DNA from: an uncultured Thermoguttaceae bacterium
GTDB lineage: Bacteria > Planctomycetota > Planctomycetia > Pirellulales > Thermoguttaceae
Length of the DNA: 64,000 bases
Direction: 5' to 3'
Assembly: GCA_938042245.1 (NCBI GenBank)
Contig: CALIRO010000011.1
Location: 49,945 to 113,944, forward strand
Shown: one piece after another, positions 8,712 through 17,253 of the stretch
Layout of the letters: every line of letters starts with the position of its first letter
Numbering within the stretch: position 1 is the first letter of the stretch
Program-made: the position numbers and the translations under genes
Notes under the pieces: model-generated
Database searches by the model: none
What the model saw: only the letters and a program-made list of their open reading frames with translations
Told to the model about the DNA's origin: nothing

Positions 8712-9494
8712 TTATGAAGAAGCTGCGGTGTCGGCCTGAGAGGAGGCCTCTTCGGGGGCCGTCTGACCGGTAGGGACAAACCGGTACCCAGCATCGCGAA
8801 TGGTCAGGAAATACCGGGGCTGGCCGGGATCTGGCTCAAAGATCTTCCGCAGACGACGAATAAATTGGTCCGGCGCCCGGGTGGCCAAATAGCCCGGCAG
8901 CTCCCAGACCTGTTCCAGCAGTTCTTTTCGGGAGATCACCCGTCCGGCATTCTCGATAAAATACCGAAGCAGCTTCATTTCCAGATGCGTCAGCCGAACC
9001 GATTGACCCCGCACACACACTTCAAACGTATCGAAATTCACCACGGCCTCGCCGAACTGATACACCGAACTGGGCGGTTCCGGCACCGCAGATTCCGAAC
9101 GCTTTTCCGTCCGAAGAGCATATAAATTCAGCAACGTGCGCACTCGGGTCAAAAATTCGTCCAGATCGAACGGTTTGGTCAGGTATTGGTCTGCGCCGAC
9201 ATCAAACCCCCGGATGCGATCTTCGGGCAATGTGCGTGCCGAAAGGATCAATACCGGGATGTCGTTCTGCCGGGCGCGCAGCGCTTCGCAAACCGCATAA
9301 CCGCTCATGCCTGGCAGCATAATATCCAGAATCACCAAATCAAACTTCTGGGAAGGGTCCTGAAGCAGTCGTAGGGCAGATGCACCGTCGCCCACACAGG
9401 TTACCTCATACCCCTCGGCATTCAAGTTGTACTTGATGCCGGTGGCCAAATGAACTTCATCTTCCACCACTAAGATATGTTTTTTCCTGCTCAT
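8712..9494 (-). CDS. OmpR/PhoB-type response regulator
   Basis: A 260-residue two-domain regulator. The receiver domain (about 5-120) has the acidic pair E11/D12, the phospho-acceptor D57 (VILDIMLPGMSG) and K107 (TKPFD). The winged-helix DNA-binding domain (about 145-240) ends with the usual RKIFE..P..YFLTIRDAGYRFV. The ATG at 9494 directly begins the conserved receiver; a GTG at 9530 is an alternative start. It lies 161 bp downstream of the sensor kinase gene on the same strand, so kinase and regulator form an operon with the kinase first. The gap between them carries no obvious terminator. Regulated genes are unknown. Confidence 0.9.
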   Translation of the reverse strand: MSRKKHILVVEDEVHLATGIKYNLNAEGYEVTCVGDGASALRLLQDPSQKFDLVILDIMLPGMSGYAVCEALRARQNDIPVLILSARTLPEDRIRGFDVGADQYLTKPFDLDEFLTRVRTLLNLYALRTEKRSESAVPEPPSSVYQFGEAVVNFDTFEVCVRGQSVRLTHLEMKLLRYFIENAGRVISRKELLEQVWELPGYLATRAPDQFIRRLRKIFEPDPGQPRYFLTIRDAGYRFVPTGQTAPEEASSQADTAASS

Positions 9495-9655
9495 GGCGAT
9501 TTGGAAGCTGCCGCCAAGAAAATCCCACAAAGCTATTTTGTTGCGGTTTTAACCAGATGGGGTTTTATGCCTACTTACTATCTTAACCCATCGGCTTGAG
9601 GAAGTTCCGCTCATTCTTCCCCTATGGGCGACCCTAATGGACAAGGTATTGGCTA

Positions 9656-10636
9656 TTATGTTTGGGTTTCCACGGGGTGGGAGATTGCTTGGATGGCTGA
9701 GACGGTTGATGGAGCGGCGGCTGTCGGCAAGGCTGGCAGAAAAACCTCAAAGACCGTCCCCGGCGGCGGCCGACGATCTCGCACCCGTATCTTTCCCTTC
9801 AGACGCCGCACCACCGTCTTGGCAATATAAAGTCCCAGGCCCGTACCCGGTTTTTCCCGTTCCAATTCCGAACCCAATCGGACAAATCGGCCAAAAATCT
9901 TCCGCCGATCTTTCAGCGGAATACCTGGTCCATTGTCGGCCACTCGGACAACCGCCCATCGCTCCGAATGGCGATGGAGGGAAACCTGGATATTGGGCGG
10001 CTGGCCAGCATACTTGAACGCATTGTCTAGCAGATTGCGAAAGATCATCTGCAGATCGGTCTTTCGGGCTCGCAGCCGGCAGGGTTCCATCTGGCAATCG
10101 ACTATCTGCGGGCTGCACCGATAGCGCTCGGCCGCCTCCTGGATACATTCCTCCAATACTTCCTCCAAGGCCAACTCCTCGGGCTGGCCGTCGATCCGTT
10201 CCGCCTCCAACCGGCCCGCATCCAACACCTGGTTAACCAGATGATCCAACCGCTCGATATCTTCCAACATAAATTGTAAAAAATGCTGCTGTTCTTCCGG
10301 GCTGACCTGCCGACGACACAATGTCTGCAAATACAGTTTCATCGAGGCAATCGGCGATTTTAGCTCATGGGTAACGCTGTCGATGAAGTTGGATTGGCGT
10401 TGGCTCAGGTTGATGGCCTTGATCGAGAGAATCGCATAAATGATCACCCCTGCCAGCAAAAGGCCCAAAAACGCCGTGCCCACCCCAAACAGCGTCCAAT
10501 TCAGCCCGGAAAACTCCGTATTGGCCAAGGCGCCAAAGACCGATAGCAACACCCAGCCAACGGCCAATACCAAAAGCAGGCTCGTCATCACTACGGCCAA
10601 CAAGATCGGCCAATTCACGGGCCGTCGCACTGCCAT
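9656..10636 (-). CDS. Membrane sensor histidine kinase
   Basis: A 326-residue kinase with two transmembrane helices (about 10-33 and 49-70) and only about 15 residues between them outside, so there is no real extracytoplasmic sensor domain. The dimerisation box SVTHELKSP carries phospho-acceptor H90. The ATPase domain shows the N box (NLLDNAFKYAG, N205), G1 (DNGPGIP, about 234) and G2 (GTGLGLY, about 264). No HAMP domain is recognisable. The short outer loop suggests sensing within the membrane or through a partner. It partners with the OmpR-type regulator just downstream. A recurring GGTTCAGGGAACGTT motif sits about 65-90 bp upstream of its start. Confidence 0.9.
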   Translation of the reverse strand: MAVRRPVNWPILLAVVMTSLLLVLAVGWVLLSVFGALANTEFSGLNWTLFGVGTAFLGLLLAGVIIYAILSIKAINLSQRQSNFIDSVTHELKSPIASMKLYLQTLCRRQVSPEEQQHFLQFMLEDIERLDHLVNQVLDAGRLEAERIDGQPEELALEEVLEECIQEAAERYRCSPQIVDCQMEPCRLRARKTDLQMIFRNLLDNAFKYAGQPPNIQVSLHRHSERWAVVRVADNGPGIPLKDRRKIFGRFVRLGSELEREKPGTGLGLYIAKTVVRRLKGKIRVRDRRPPPGTVFEVFLPALPTAAAPSTVSAIQAISHPVETQT

Positions 10637-11098
10637 CGGATCAATCCTCCTGCTGACTATAGAGCCTCTCCCGAAACGACCTTCCTGGGACTGTTTGGCT
10701 AGGAAAGGGGTTCAGGGAACGTTTTGGTTCTTGGTTGTTGTTAGCGCCTCGATAGCATTTCTGCCCGGTCGGATAGCCCACAGTCGGGTTCTGCCGGAGT
10801 GCTTTCCCTATGGTCCCACCCGAACGGCTGGCTCACTTCGCTGTAGGTTTGTGAGGGGGCGGGGTCGCCTTTGGGAACAGGTAGCCTCTGGAAATTTCTG
10901 CCGTCCTGTCTGTCCAGTAACAACCTTCCAAAAAGTTTCTTTTCCGAAACCCGCAGCCTGCCGCCGGGGATCATGGAGCCCGGCCAGAGAGCACGGCCTC
11001 CGGAAAGCTTTCCTCCTTTTGTGAACATATCAGACGCCAGCCACAGCGTCAATGCCACTGCCATGGAAGCCATTTCCGTTCAAAGTATGAGTATTCGG
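10637..11098. other. Intergenic region upstream of the kinase and GH116 genes
   Basis: No convincing gene is seen in these bases. They contain the second copy of the recurring upstream motif at 10701-10725 (AGGAAAGGGGTTCAGGGAAC then GTTTT). The remainder has stop codons in all frames at short intervals. A consensus promoter follows at 11099. Confidence 0.5.
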
Positions 11099-11128
11099 TT
11101 GACTGGCCTGCCCGGACGAAATTATAAT
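11099..11128 (+). promoter_or_regulatory. Near-consensus sigma-70 promoter upstream of GH116
   Basis: TTGACT (11099-11104), an 18-bp spacer, then a perfect TATAAT (11123-11128). It lies 157 bp before the GH116 start, in the right orientation, leaving a 5' leader of about 150 nt. So close a match to the housekeeping consensus is uncommon in this window. Confidence 0.7.
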
Positions 11129-11284
11129 TAAGAGCGTTTTTCAACTGGCGGTTTTTCTTTGGCGATGAGGTCCCCGACCGTGCCGTTCGGCCCCCGGTAT
11201 CCGGTTCCGGGGCGTTTGGGCACGTGGGGAAGTGAAGCCCTCTGGAAAGCACCCTCTGGCAGGAATTTGGAAAGGAGATACCTT

Positions 11285-14200
11285 ATGAGAGTCCGGTCTT
11301 TGTTCCTTGATTGTAGCTCCCAAATGGTGCGAGCAGATGGAGTTTGGCGATGGGTGGCCGGTTGCAGTCTGTTGGCCTGGGCGTGGTGGACGCTGCTGCT
11401 GGGCGCCGAAGCGGCTTTCGCAGAACAGGAGATCGACCATTTTGTGCCGGTGGAAAAGAATTTGCCGGCCGATTGGCTGGCGGGGCTAACCGCCAAGGGT
11501 GAGCCGACCTGGTACCAAGGCAAAGAGCTAAATACCATTGCCATGCCCATTGGCGGCTTGTGTGCCGGACAACTGTATCTGGCCGGCGACGGGCGGCTGG
11601 CCGGCTGGTGGATTTTTAATGATGTTCCGTTTACCGGCTATGGGGCGACCAGCTATCAAGAGGGCCGACAGCCGCCGTATCGGCTTCAGCAAGGGTTTGC
11701 CCTTTGGATTCGCAGCGGCCAGCAGACCTTGGTCCGGCCGTTGAGCCGGGAGGGATTTGCCCAGGTGCGATTCAGCGGCCAGTATCCGATCGGCTTGGTG
11801 GAATACCAGGACAAGGAAGTTCCGGTAACGGTTCGGCTGGAGGCGTTTTCGCCGTTTATTCCGCTCAACGCGGCGGATTCTGCCCTGCCCGCCACGGTGT
11901 TGGAATTCATGGTGAAAAACGATTCGGCCGGACCGGTTACGCTGACCCTGGCCGGGTGGTTGGAGAATAAAGTCTGCGGCTTTGCCAGCCAATGGCGCCT
12001 GCTGCGGCGGGGTTACCAGAAAAAGACCGGCGCCGGTTGGGGCATGGTTTTAGGCCGGGCTGAGGAGGTGGAAGAGGAACAACCGGCTCGGCCGCCGGTG
12101 GTGCTGGCCGACTTTGAAGCCGACACCTACGGTCATTGGAAGGTGGAGGGGGAGGCCTTTGGCACCGGCCCGGCCCGGGGGACCCTCCCCCGTCAGCAGG
12201 AGGTCCGGGGGTTTCTGGGCAAAGGGTTGGTCAACACGTATCTTGGCGGCGACAAGCCGCACGGTAAACTCACCTCCCCGCCTTTTAAGATTGACCGAAA
12301 GTTTATCTCTTTCCTTATCGGCGGCGGCAATCATCCCGGCAAAACCTGTATCAATCTTCTGGTCGATGGCCGGGTGGTTCGCACGGCTACCGGAAAGAAT
12401 CAAGAGCGCCTCCAGTGGCATAGCTGGGATGTCCGGGAGCTTGCCGGCAAAGAAGCCCACATCGAAATTGTGGACGCCGAATCGGGCCCCTGGGGACATA
12501 TTAACATTGATCAAATAGAACTCCGGGATACGCCTCGGGGGGCGCCGAGTGGCCCCCTGGCTGAACAACCGGATTTCGGCACGATGAGTTTGGCCCTGTT
12601 GGATGCCGATCCGCAGGCAGTGCTAACCAGTCTGCTCGTGCCGGTCGGCCCTTTGCCGGAAAAGCTCTTTACCGAAGAGGGCGATTTGGCTCAGGCCGAA
12701 CTGGCGGCTCGGCCTCTGGATGCGCCGGTAGTTGGGGCGGTGGGCAAACGGCTTCGCTTGGCCCCTGGGGAGTCAGCCAAACTGAGTTTTGTCGTGGCTT
12801 GGCATTTTCCTAACCGGATCACCCAGGGCCAGCGACGGGGCAATTTCTATGCCACCCGCTTTGCCGACGCCCAGGCGGTCGTGGCCTACCTGGCCGAGCA
12901 TTTTGCCCGCCTTACCGACCAGACCCGTCTGTGGCACAAGACCTGGTACGAAGCCAGCCTGCCGTGGTGGCTTTTGGATCGGCTGTTTTCTACCGTGTCG
13001 ATCCTGGCCACCGAAACCTGCCAGTGGTGGGAAAACGGCCGATTCTGGGCCTGGGAAGGAGTTGGCTGTTGCCATGGGACCTGTGGGCATGTGTGGAACT
13101 ACGCCCATGCACCGGCCCGATTGTTCCCCGAGTTGGAGCGCTCGGTGCGTCAGATGCAGGACTTCAACCCTGAGGCCGGCTTTATTGCAGAAACCGGGGC
13201 CATTCGGTTCCGGGGCGAGGGTTGGGGCCTGTGGGCGGGCGATTCCCAGCCCGGCTATGTGCTGAAAGCGTACCGGGAACATCTCTGCAGCCCCGACGAC
13301 GCCTTCCTGAAGAAACATTGGCCCCAGATCAAAAAGGCCTTAGAGTTCCTGTTTGAGGAGGATCGGCAAGACGGCCAATTGGACGGCCTCTTGGACGGCA
13401 AGCAGCATAACACGTACGACATCGACTTCTACGGGGCCAATACGATGGTCGGCTCGTTGTATTTGGCGGCCTGCCGGGCGGCTGAGGAAATGGCCAAGGA
13501 ACTGGGCGACCAGCAGTTTGCCGACCAGTGCCGACGTATCTTTGAACTTGGCCAGCAGAACACGCTCCGCCGCCTCTACAACGGGGAGTACTTCATCCAG
13601 GATGTCGATCTGCAGAAGCATCCGAAGCATCAGTACGGGCCGGGCTGTTTGGCCGACCAACTTTTCGGCCAAAGCTGGGCGCATCAGGTGGGCTTGGGCT
13701 ATGTGTATCCGAAGCAGAAGGTGCTGTCGGCCCTGCAGGCGATCTGGAAATACTGTTGGGCGCCAGATGTTGGCCCGCAGAACAAGGCCCATCCGCCGCA
13801 GCGATGGTTTGCCATGCCCGGCGAAGCAGGCTTGTTTACCTGCACCTGGCCCAACAGTAAACACCTCGGCCCAGAAAGCGTCCTTTATCGGGATGAAGTC
13901 TGGACCGGCATTGAATACCAAGTGGCAAGTCACATGGTCTGGGAGGGCATGCTTACGGAAGCCCTGGCCATCTGCCGGGCCATCCACGATCGGTACCACC
14001 CGGCCAAACGAAACCCCTGGAACGAGGTGGAATGCGGGGACCATTACTCTCGGGCCATGGCAAGCTACGGGGTCTTTTTGGCCCTGTGTGGCTTTGAATA
14101 TCATGGGCCGAGGGGGCATATCGGCTTTGATCCCCGGCTGAATGCCGTGAATTTCCAGGCCGCCTTTACCGGCGCAGAAGGCTGGGGGCAGTATCGCCAA

Positions 14201-14452
14201 CGTCGCACCGACCGAGCCCAAACCTGTCAGATCGAGGTTCGTTGGGGCAAGCTTCGGCTTCGCTCGATGAGTTTTGCCTTGCCCGAAGGGGCCAAATTGC
14301 AGCAGGCTACGCTGCGCCTTGGGGACCAAAAGGGGGACGAAAAGATATTACCCGTCGAATCTGCCCAACAAGCAACTCGGGTTCAGATCCTCTTAGACCA
14401 GCCAGTGCAACTTGCCGCCGGTCAAACCCTTACCGTGGAACTGACCTATTGA
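11285..14452 (+). CDS. Secreted GH116 (GBA2-like) glycosidase with inserted beta-sandwich domain
   Basis: A 1055-residue protein. The ATG at 11285 follows AAAGGAG and starts a signal peptide (hydrophobic stretch about residues 25-45). The N-terminal GBA2-type domain opens with YQGKELNTIAMPIGGLCAGQ. The C-terminal (alpha/alpha)6 domain has GCCHGTCGHVWNYAHAPA, a region rich in conserved acidic residues and HNTYDIDFYGANTMVGSLYL, where D in 'DFYG' matches the acid/base region of GH116 enzymes; these include beta-glucosidases, xylosidases and glucosylceramidases. About residues 274-415 are an inserted beta-sandwich (DFEADTYGHWKVEGEAFG to GHINIDQIELRD) of the type often attached to planctomycete glycosidases, probably for carbohydrate binding. 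The stop codon region is duplicated 73 bp downstream. Confidence 0.87.
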   Translation: MRVRSLFLDCSSQMVRADGVWRWVAGCSLLAWAWWTLLLGAEAAFAEQEIDHFVPVEKNLPADWLAGLTAKGEPTWYQGKELNTIAMPIGGLCAGQLYLAGDGRLAGWWIFNDVPFTGYGATSYQEGRQPPYRLQQGFALWIRSGQQTLVRPLSREGFAQVRFSGQYPIGLVEYQDKEVPVTVRLEAFSPFIPLNAADSALPATVLEFMVKNDSAGPVTLTLAGWLENKVCGFASQWRLLRRGYQKKTGAGWGMVLGRAEEVEEEQPARPPVVLADFEADTYGHWKVEGEAFGTGPARGTLPRQQEVRGFLGKGLVNTYLGGDKPHGKLTSPPFKIDRKFISFLIGGGNHPGKTCINLLVDGRVVRTATGKNQERLQWHSWDVRELAGKEAHIEIVDAESGPWGHINIDQIELRDTPRGAPSGPLAEQPDFGTMSLALLDADPQAVLTSLLVPVGPLPEKLFTEEGDLAQAELAARPLDAPVVGAVGKRLRLAPGESAKLSFVVAWHFPNRITQGQRRGNFYATRFADAQAVVAYLAEHFARLTDQTRLWHKTWYEASLPWWLLDRLFSTVSILATETCQWWENGRFWAWEGVGCCHGTCGHVWNYAHAPARLFPELERSVRQMQDFNPEAGFIAETGAIRFRGEGWGLWAGDSQPGYVLKAYREHLCSPDDAFLKKHWPQIKKALEFLFEEDRQDGQLDGLLDGKQHNTYDIDFYGANTMVGSLYLAACRAAEEMAKELGDQQFADQCRRIFELGQQNTLRRLYNGEYFIQDVDLQKHPKHQYGPGCLADQLFGQSWAHQVGLGYVYPKQKVLSALQAIWKYCWAPDVGPQNKAHPPQRWFAMPGEAGLFTCTWPNSKHLGPESVLYRDEVWTGIEYQVASHMVWEGMLTEALAICRAIHDRYHPAKRNPWNEVECGDHYSRAMASYGVFLALCGFEYHGPRGHIGFDPRLNAVNFQAAFTGAEGWGQYRQRRTDRAQTCQIEVRWGKLRLRSMSFALPEGAKLQQATLRLGDQKGDEKILPVESAQQATRVQILLDQPVQLAAGQTLTVELTY

Positions 14453-14530
14453 AAAACGGCCACCTGCCTTACCAAGCCCCTCCAGCCCAGGGCGTCAAAC
14501 CCTTACCGTTAAACTGATCTATGCAAAAAC
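14421..14530. repeat. Direct repeat across the GH116 stop codon, period 73 bp
   Basis: Bases 14421-14457 and 14494-14530 match at 32 of 37 positions and start GTCAAACCCTTACCGT in both. The first copy holds the GH116 stop codon (TGA at 14450); in the second it has become GCA. The 36 bp between them (14458-14493) is unrelated. The 73-bp offset equals that of the repeats at 20570 and 22081. Confidence 0.9.
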
Positions 14531-14605
14531 CCCACCCCGGCGCCCGCAGGGGGCTTGGCATACTTTGGCCGGTCGGGTATCCTGATAAAAGATTCCAGCT
14601 TCCCG

Positions 14606-14729
14606 AACATTTTAGCCGAATGCTGTCGGCTGGCATTCCGGTGGAAGCAGAAGTCCCGTTTTTCCCTTGGGTTGCCTTTTCTGGATTCCCGCTTTCGCGG
14701 GAATGACAACATAGGACCTTCTCAGAAAA
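14606..14729. repeat. Dispersed repeat copy A (AACATTTTAGCCGAAT family)
   Basis: It begins AACATTTTAGCCGAATGCTG and contains two hairpins: GCCGA-atgctg-TCGGC, and ATTCCCGC-tttc-GCGGGAAT near 14683-14702. It shares order and wording with copies at 38161, 41026 and 60579: an ACATTTYAGCCGAAT start, a 'CATTCC.G' segment, a run of T, 'TCTGGA(TT/CT)(C/G)CCGC' and 'G(A/C/T)GAC/AAC'. It fills most of the 396-bp gap before floA. No coding potential is seen. Confidence 0.6.
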
Positions 14730-14848
14730 GGCAGGGGAGTTGTTCCTTCGGCGGAAGTGATACCAAACCGCTCATGTTCCAGCCGTGTGGCTGGATTGTC
14801 CCATTGGGATGTGCGCTAACGCGCGGTTTTTACAAAGGAGGCCTGCGC

Positions 14849-15889
14849 ATGGCTTTTCAGGATATGGCGGTCGGGTTGTTTGGACAACCAGCAGCTCCGC
14901 CGGCCAATGTGTGGTGGCTGGTAGGTGTTGTGGTTTTAGTGATTTTGGCCGCCCTGGTGGTCATCATCGTCCTCCGGTATTGGAACATCTGGTTTCAGGC
15001 GTACATGTCCAATGCCAATGTGAGTCTGTGGAGTCTGATTGGCATGGATTTGCGCCAGGTGGATGCCAGAACGATTGTGCAGGCCAAGATCATGGCCGTT
15101 CAGGCCGGTCTGGGACCGGAGCGTCAGACCGGCATCACTACCCGGCGGTTGGAGGCCCATTACCTGGCCGGCGGCGATGTCCGAAAGGTAATCCAGGCCC
15201 TCATTGCCGCCCATCGGGCCGACATCGATCTGGATTTTGACCGAGCTGCGGCCATTGACCTGGCAGGTCGGGATGTGCGGGAAGCGGTCCAAACCAGCGT
15301 CAATCCCAAGGTGATCGATTGTCCGGATCCGCACAAATCGCCCCGGCCGTATCTGAGCGCCATTGCACGCAACGGCGTAGAATTGCGGGTCCGTGCACGG
15401 GTAACGGTTCGGACCAATCTGGAACGGCTTATTGGCGGCGCTACAGAAGAGACGATTATTGCCCGTGTCGGCGAAGGTATTATCACGGCCATCGGCTCTT
15501 CGGACACCCATCTGGAGGTGTTGGAAAATCCGGATCGGATTTCCAAGGCGGTTTTGGAGCGGGGCTTGGATGCTCAGACGGCCTTTGAGATCGTTTCGAT
15601 TGACATTGCCGACATCGACGTAGGCGAAAACATCGGCGCCCGTTTGCAGGCCGAGCAGGCCGAGGCGGATACCCGGGTGGCCCGTGCTAAGGCCGAGGAA
15701 CGCCGCGCTATGGCCATGGCACGCGAACAGGAAATGAAGGCCGCGGTGGCGCAGAATCGAGCCATGGTCATGTTGGCCGAGGCCGAGGTGCCCAAGGCCA
15801 TGGCTGCCGCCTTCCGGGCAGGACTTTTGGAACAAAAACGGTTTGGCCCTCCGGGCGACGGCCAAAACGCCCCGATCTCCGCTTCCTGA
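14849..15889 (+). CDS. floA: Flotillin-like protein FloA
   Basis: A 346-residue protein starting at the ATG after AAAGGAGG. One transmembrane or hairpin helix at about 21-42 ([20 protein letters not shown]) is followed by the SPFH-like region and the very conserved FloA stretches [32 protein letters not shown] and [20 protein letters not shown]. The C-terminal part is Ala/Glu-rich ([29 protein letters not shown]). FloA organises liquid-ordered membrane microdomains in bacteria. An NfeD-like partner, common next to floA, is not present. The longer open frame upstream runs through a dispersed repeat and is not coding. Confidence 0.93.
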   Translation: MAFQDMAVGLFGQPAAPPANVWWLVGVVVLVILAALVVIIVLRYWNIWFQAYMSNANVSLWSLIGMDLRQVDARTIVQAKIMAVQAGLGPERQTGITTRRLEAHYLAGGDVRKVIQALIAAHRADIDLDFDRAAAIDLAGRDVREAVQTSVNPKVIDCPDPHKSPRPYLSAIARNGVELRVRARVTVRTNLERLIGGATEETIIARVGEGIITAIGSSDTHLEVLENPDRISKAVLERGLDAQTAFEIVSIDIADIDVGENIGARLQAEQAEADTRVARAKAEERRAMAMAREQEMKAAVAQNRAMVMLAEAEVPKAMAAAFRAGLLEQKRFGPPGDGQNAPISAS

Positions 15890-15960
15890 TCCGCGTTCTC
15901 CCGGAAGCTTTCTGAACTGCTTTCCTATGGCCAGGCCGGTCTCTTTCTTCTGGCAGATAT

Positions 15961-15984
15961 TAGGATAGGGGTTCAGGACGTTTT
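15961..15984 (+). promoter_or_regulatory. Copy 3 of the recurring upstream motif
   Basis: TAGGATAGGGGTTCAGGACG then TTTT lies 9-32 bp before the HAD gene start and matches the copy at 10701-10725 except for a missing GA. Confidence 0.35.
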
Positions 15985-15992
15985 ATGAATAA

Positions 15993-16733
15993 ATGTACAC
16001 ACATCCGATGCGTGCTAGCGGAATGAGCGATCCAGAACCTTCGGCAAATAGGCCGCTGGGTGTCATTTTCGACATGGACGGCGTGCTGGTGGATAGTTAC
16101 TGGGCGCATCTGAAGAGTTGGCAGATAGTGGCTGCCCAGGAGGGACGCTCCATTACCGAGCAGGAGTTTGCCGCCAGTTTTGGGCGCACCAGCCGGGAGA
16201 TCATCGCTAGTTGGCCAAATGTTCATTACACCGAGACGCAGATTGCCGACCTGGACCACCGTAAAGAAGCGGTATTTCGGCAGCTTTTGGCAGCTCAGTT
16301 CACCCCCATGCCCGGCGTGCATCAGATGCTCCAACGTCTGGCCGAGGCGGGGTTCCGGTTGGCTGTCGGCTCCTCGGGGCCACCGGAGAATGTGGAGTTG
16401 GTATTGGAGCGGCTTGGCTGGCGGGATCGGTTTGCCGCCGTGGTCCACGGGATGGATGTACGCCGAGGAAAGCCGGAACCGGAGGTATTTCTGTTGGCGG
16501 CCCAGCGCGCTGGGCTCCGACCTGCCGATTGTGTGGTGGTGGAAGATGCTCCGCTGGGTATTGAGGCGGCCCACCGAGCTGGCATGAAGGCGATCGGCCT
16601 AGTAAGCACGGGCCGAACCGCCCAGCAACTAGCCGCCGCCGATCTGGTGGTCCACCATCTGGAGGAAATCACTCCCCAGCAAGTCTTCCGCCTCCTGCAA
16701 GCCTCTGCTGCCTCCCGCACCGGTTCGGGTTAA
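15993..16733 (+). CDS. HAD-family phosphatase, beta-phosphoglucomutase-like
   Basis: A 246-residue subclass I HAD hydrolase. Motif I is VIFDMDGVLVDS with nucleophile D27 and acid D29. The cap domain covers about residues 40-100. Motif II is VGSSG (about 127), motif III is RGKPEPEVF (K about 157) and motif IV is VVVEDAPLGIEAA. The PM-type cap and 'KPEPE..L' pattern fit the beta-phosphoglucomutase/phosphatase branch; the exact sugar phosphate is unknown. The ATG at 15993 gives a short extra N-terminus; the ATG at 16023, nearer the conserved part, is equally possible, and neither has a strong ribosome site. It seems to be a single gene. Confidence 0.82.
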   Translation: MYTHPMRASGMSDPEPSANRPLGVIFDMDGVLVDSYWAHLKSWQIVAAQEGRSITEQEFAASFGRTSREIIASWPNVHYTETQIADLDHRKEAVFRQLLAAQFTPMPGVHQMLQRLAEAGFRLAVGSSGPPENVELVLERLGWRDRFAAVVHGMDVRRGKPEPEVFLLAAQRAGLRPADCVVVEDAPLGIEAAHRAGMKAIGLVSTGRTAQQLAAADLVVHHLEEITPQQVFRLLQASAASRTGSG

Positions 16734-17253
16734 CAGGGGGCCTCACGGGGCTTCGACCGCGTGAAAATCCCTCCAAACCTCCTGGATCAACCATACCCCC
16801 TGTTGGAGGCCATGCCCCACCTCCTCAGATAACCAAAAATCTTTTCTTCGGGCCGGCTATGTGGGGGGAATCGACTGCCCGGGTCAGCCCCTCTCCTCCC
16901 ATCACCAAAACCCACACCCTGCCGTCTTCGGGGGGGTACCCCTGATCCAATCGGAGGAAAAGGAAATCTCCAAATAATCAAAACCAAAATCTTGCTTTTC
17001 TTCCGCATCCTAATTATCCTGGTAAAAGGGGGAAAGTAAAGAGTGCAGAAAAAAGCGGGAGTCTCTCACCATACCGTCGTTCCTGACACTGCATCCCTAG
17101 GAGAGACTCTTGTTCAACCTGTTGACGGTGCCGGTTTGTTAGAGCCTGTAGGTTCGAATCCACTTTTTGGGTCTCGAAAGGTATCTTTCTGAATATTCCC
17201 CACCGGAGGCTTCTTAGTTCGAAGGGTCTTTTTTATTCTAAAGAGGCAAGCTC
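16734..17253. other. 520-bp intergenic region with a hairpin and a tRNA-like fragment
   Basis: GAGTCTCTC (17059-17067) and GAGAGACTC (17101-17109) form a 9-bp stem (11 with wobble pairs) with a 33-nt loop. From 17133 to 17170 the wording GGTTTGTTAGAGC ... GTAGGTTCGAATCC resembles the D-arm and T-loop of a tRNA with the anticodon arm missing. The T-stem does not pair, so this is a relic at best. No open frame here is convincing. Confidence 0.4.

Noticed and set aside
13340..14329. 329-codon minus-strand frame opposite GH116
   Set aside because: Antisense shadow produced by codon bias of the GH116 gene.
14894..15865. Antisense frame of about 309 codons opposite floA
   Set aside because: floA is unambiguous; the reverse frame has no conserved motifs.
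17123..17175. tRNA gene suggested by GTTAGAGC and GGTTCGAATCC
   Set aside because: The T-stem and acceptor do not pair and the anticodon arm is missing. At best a decayed fragment.
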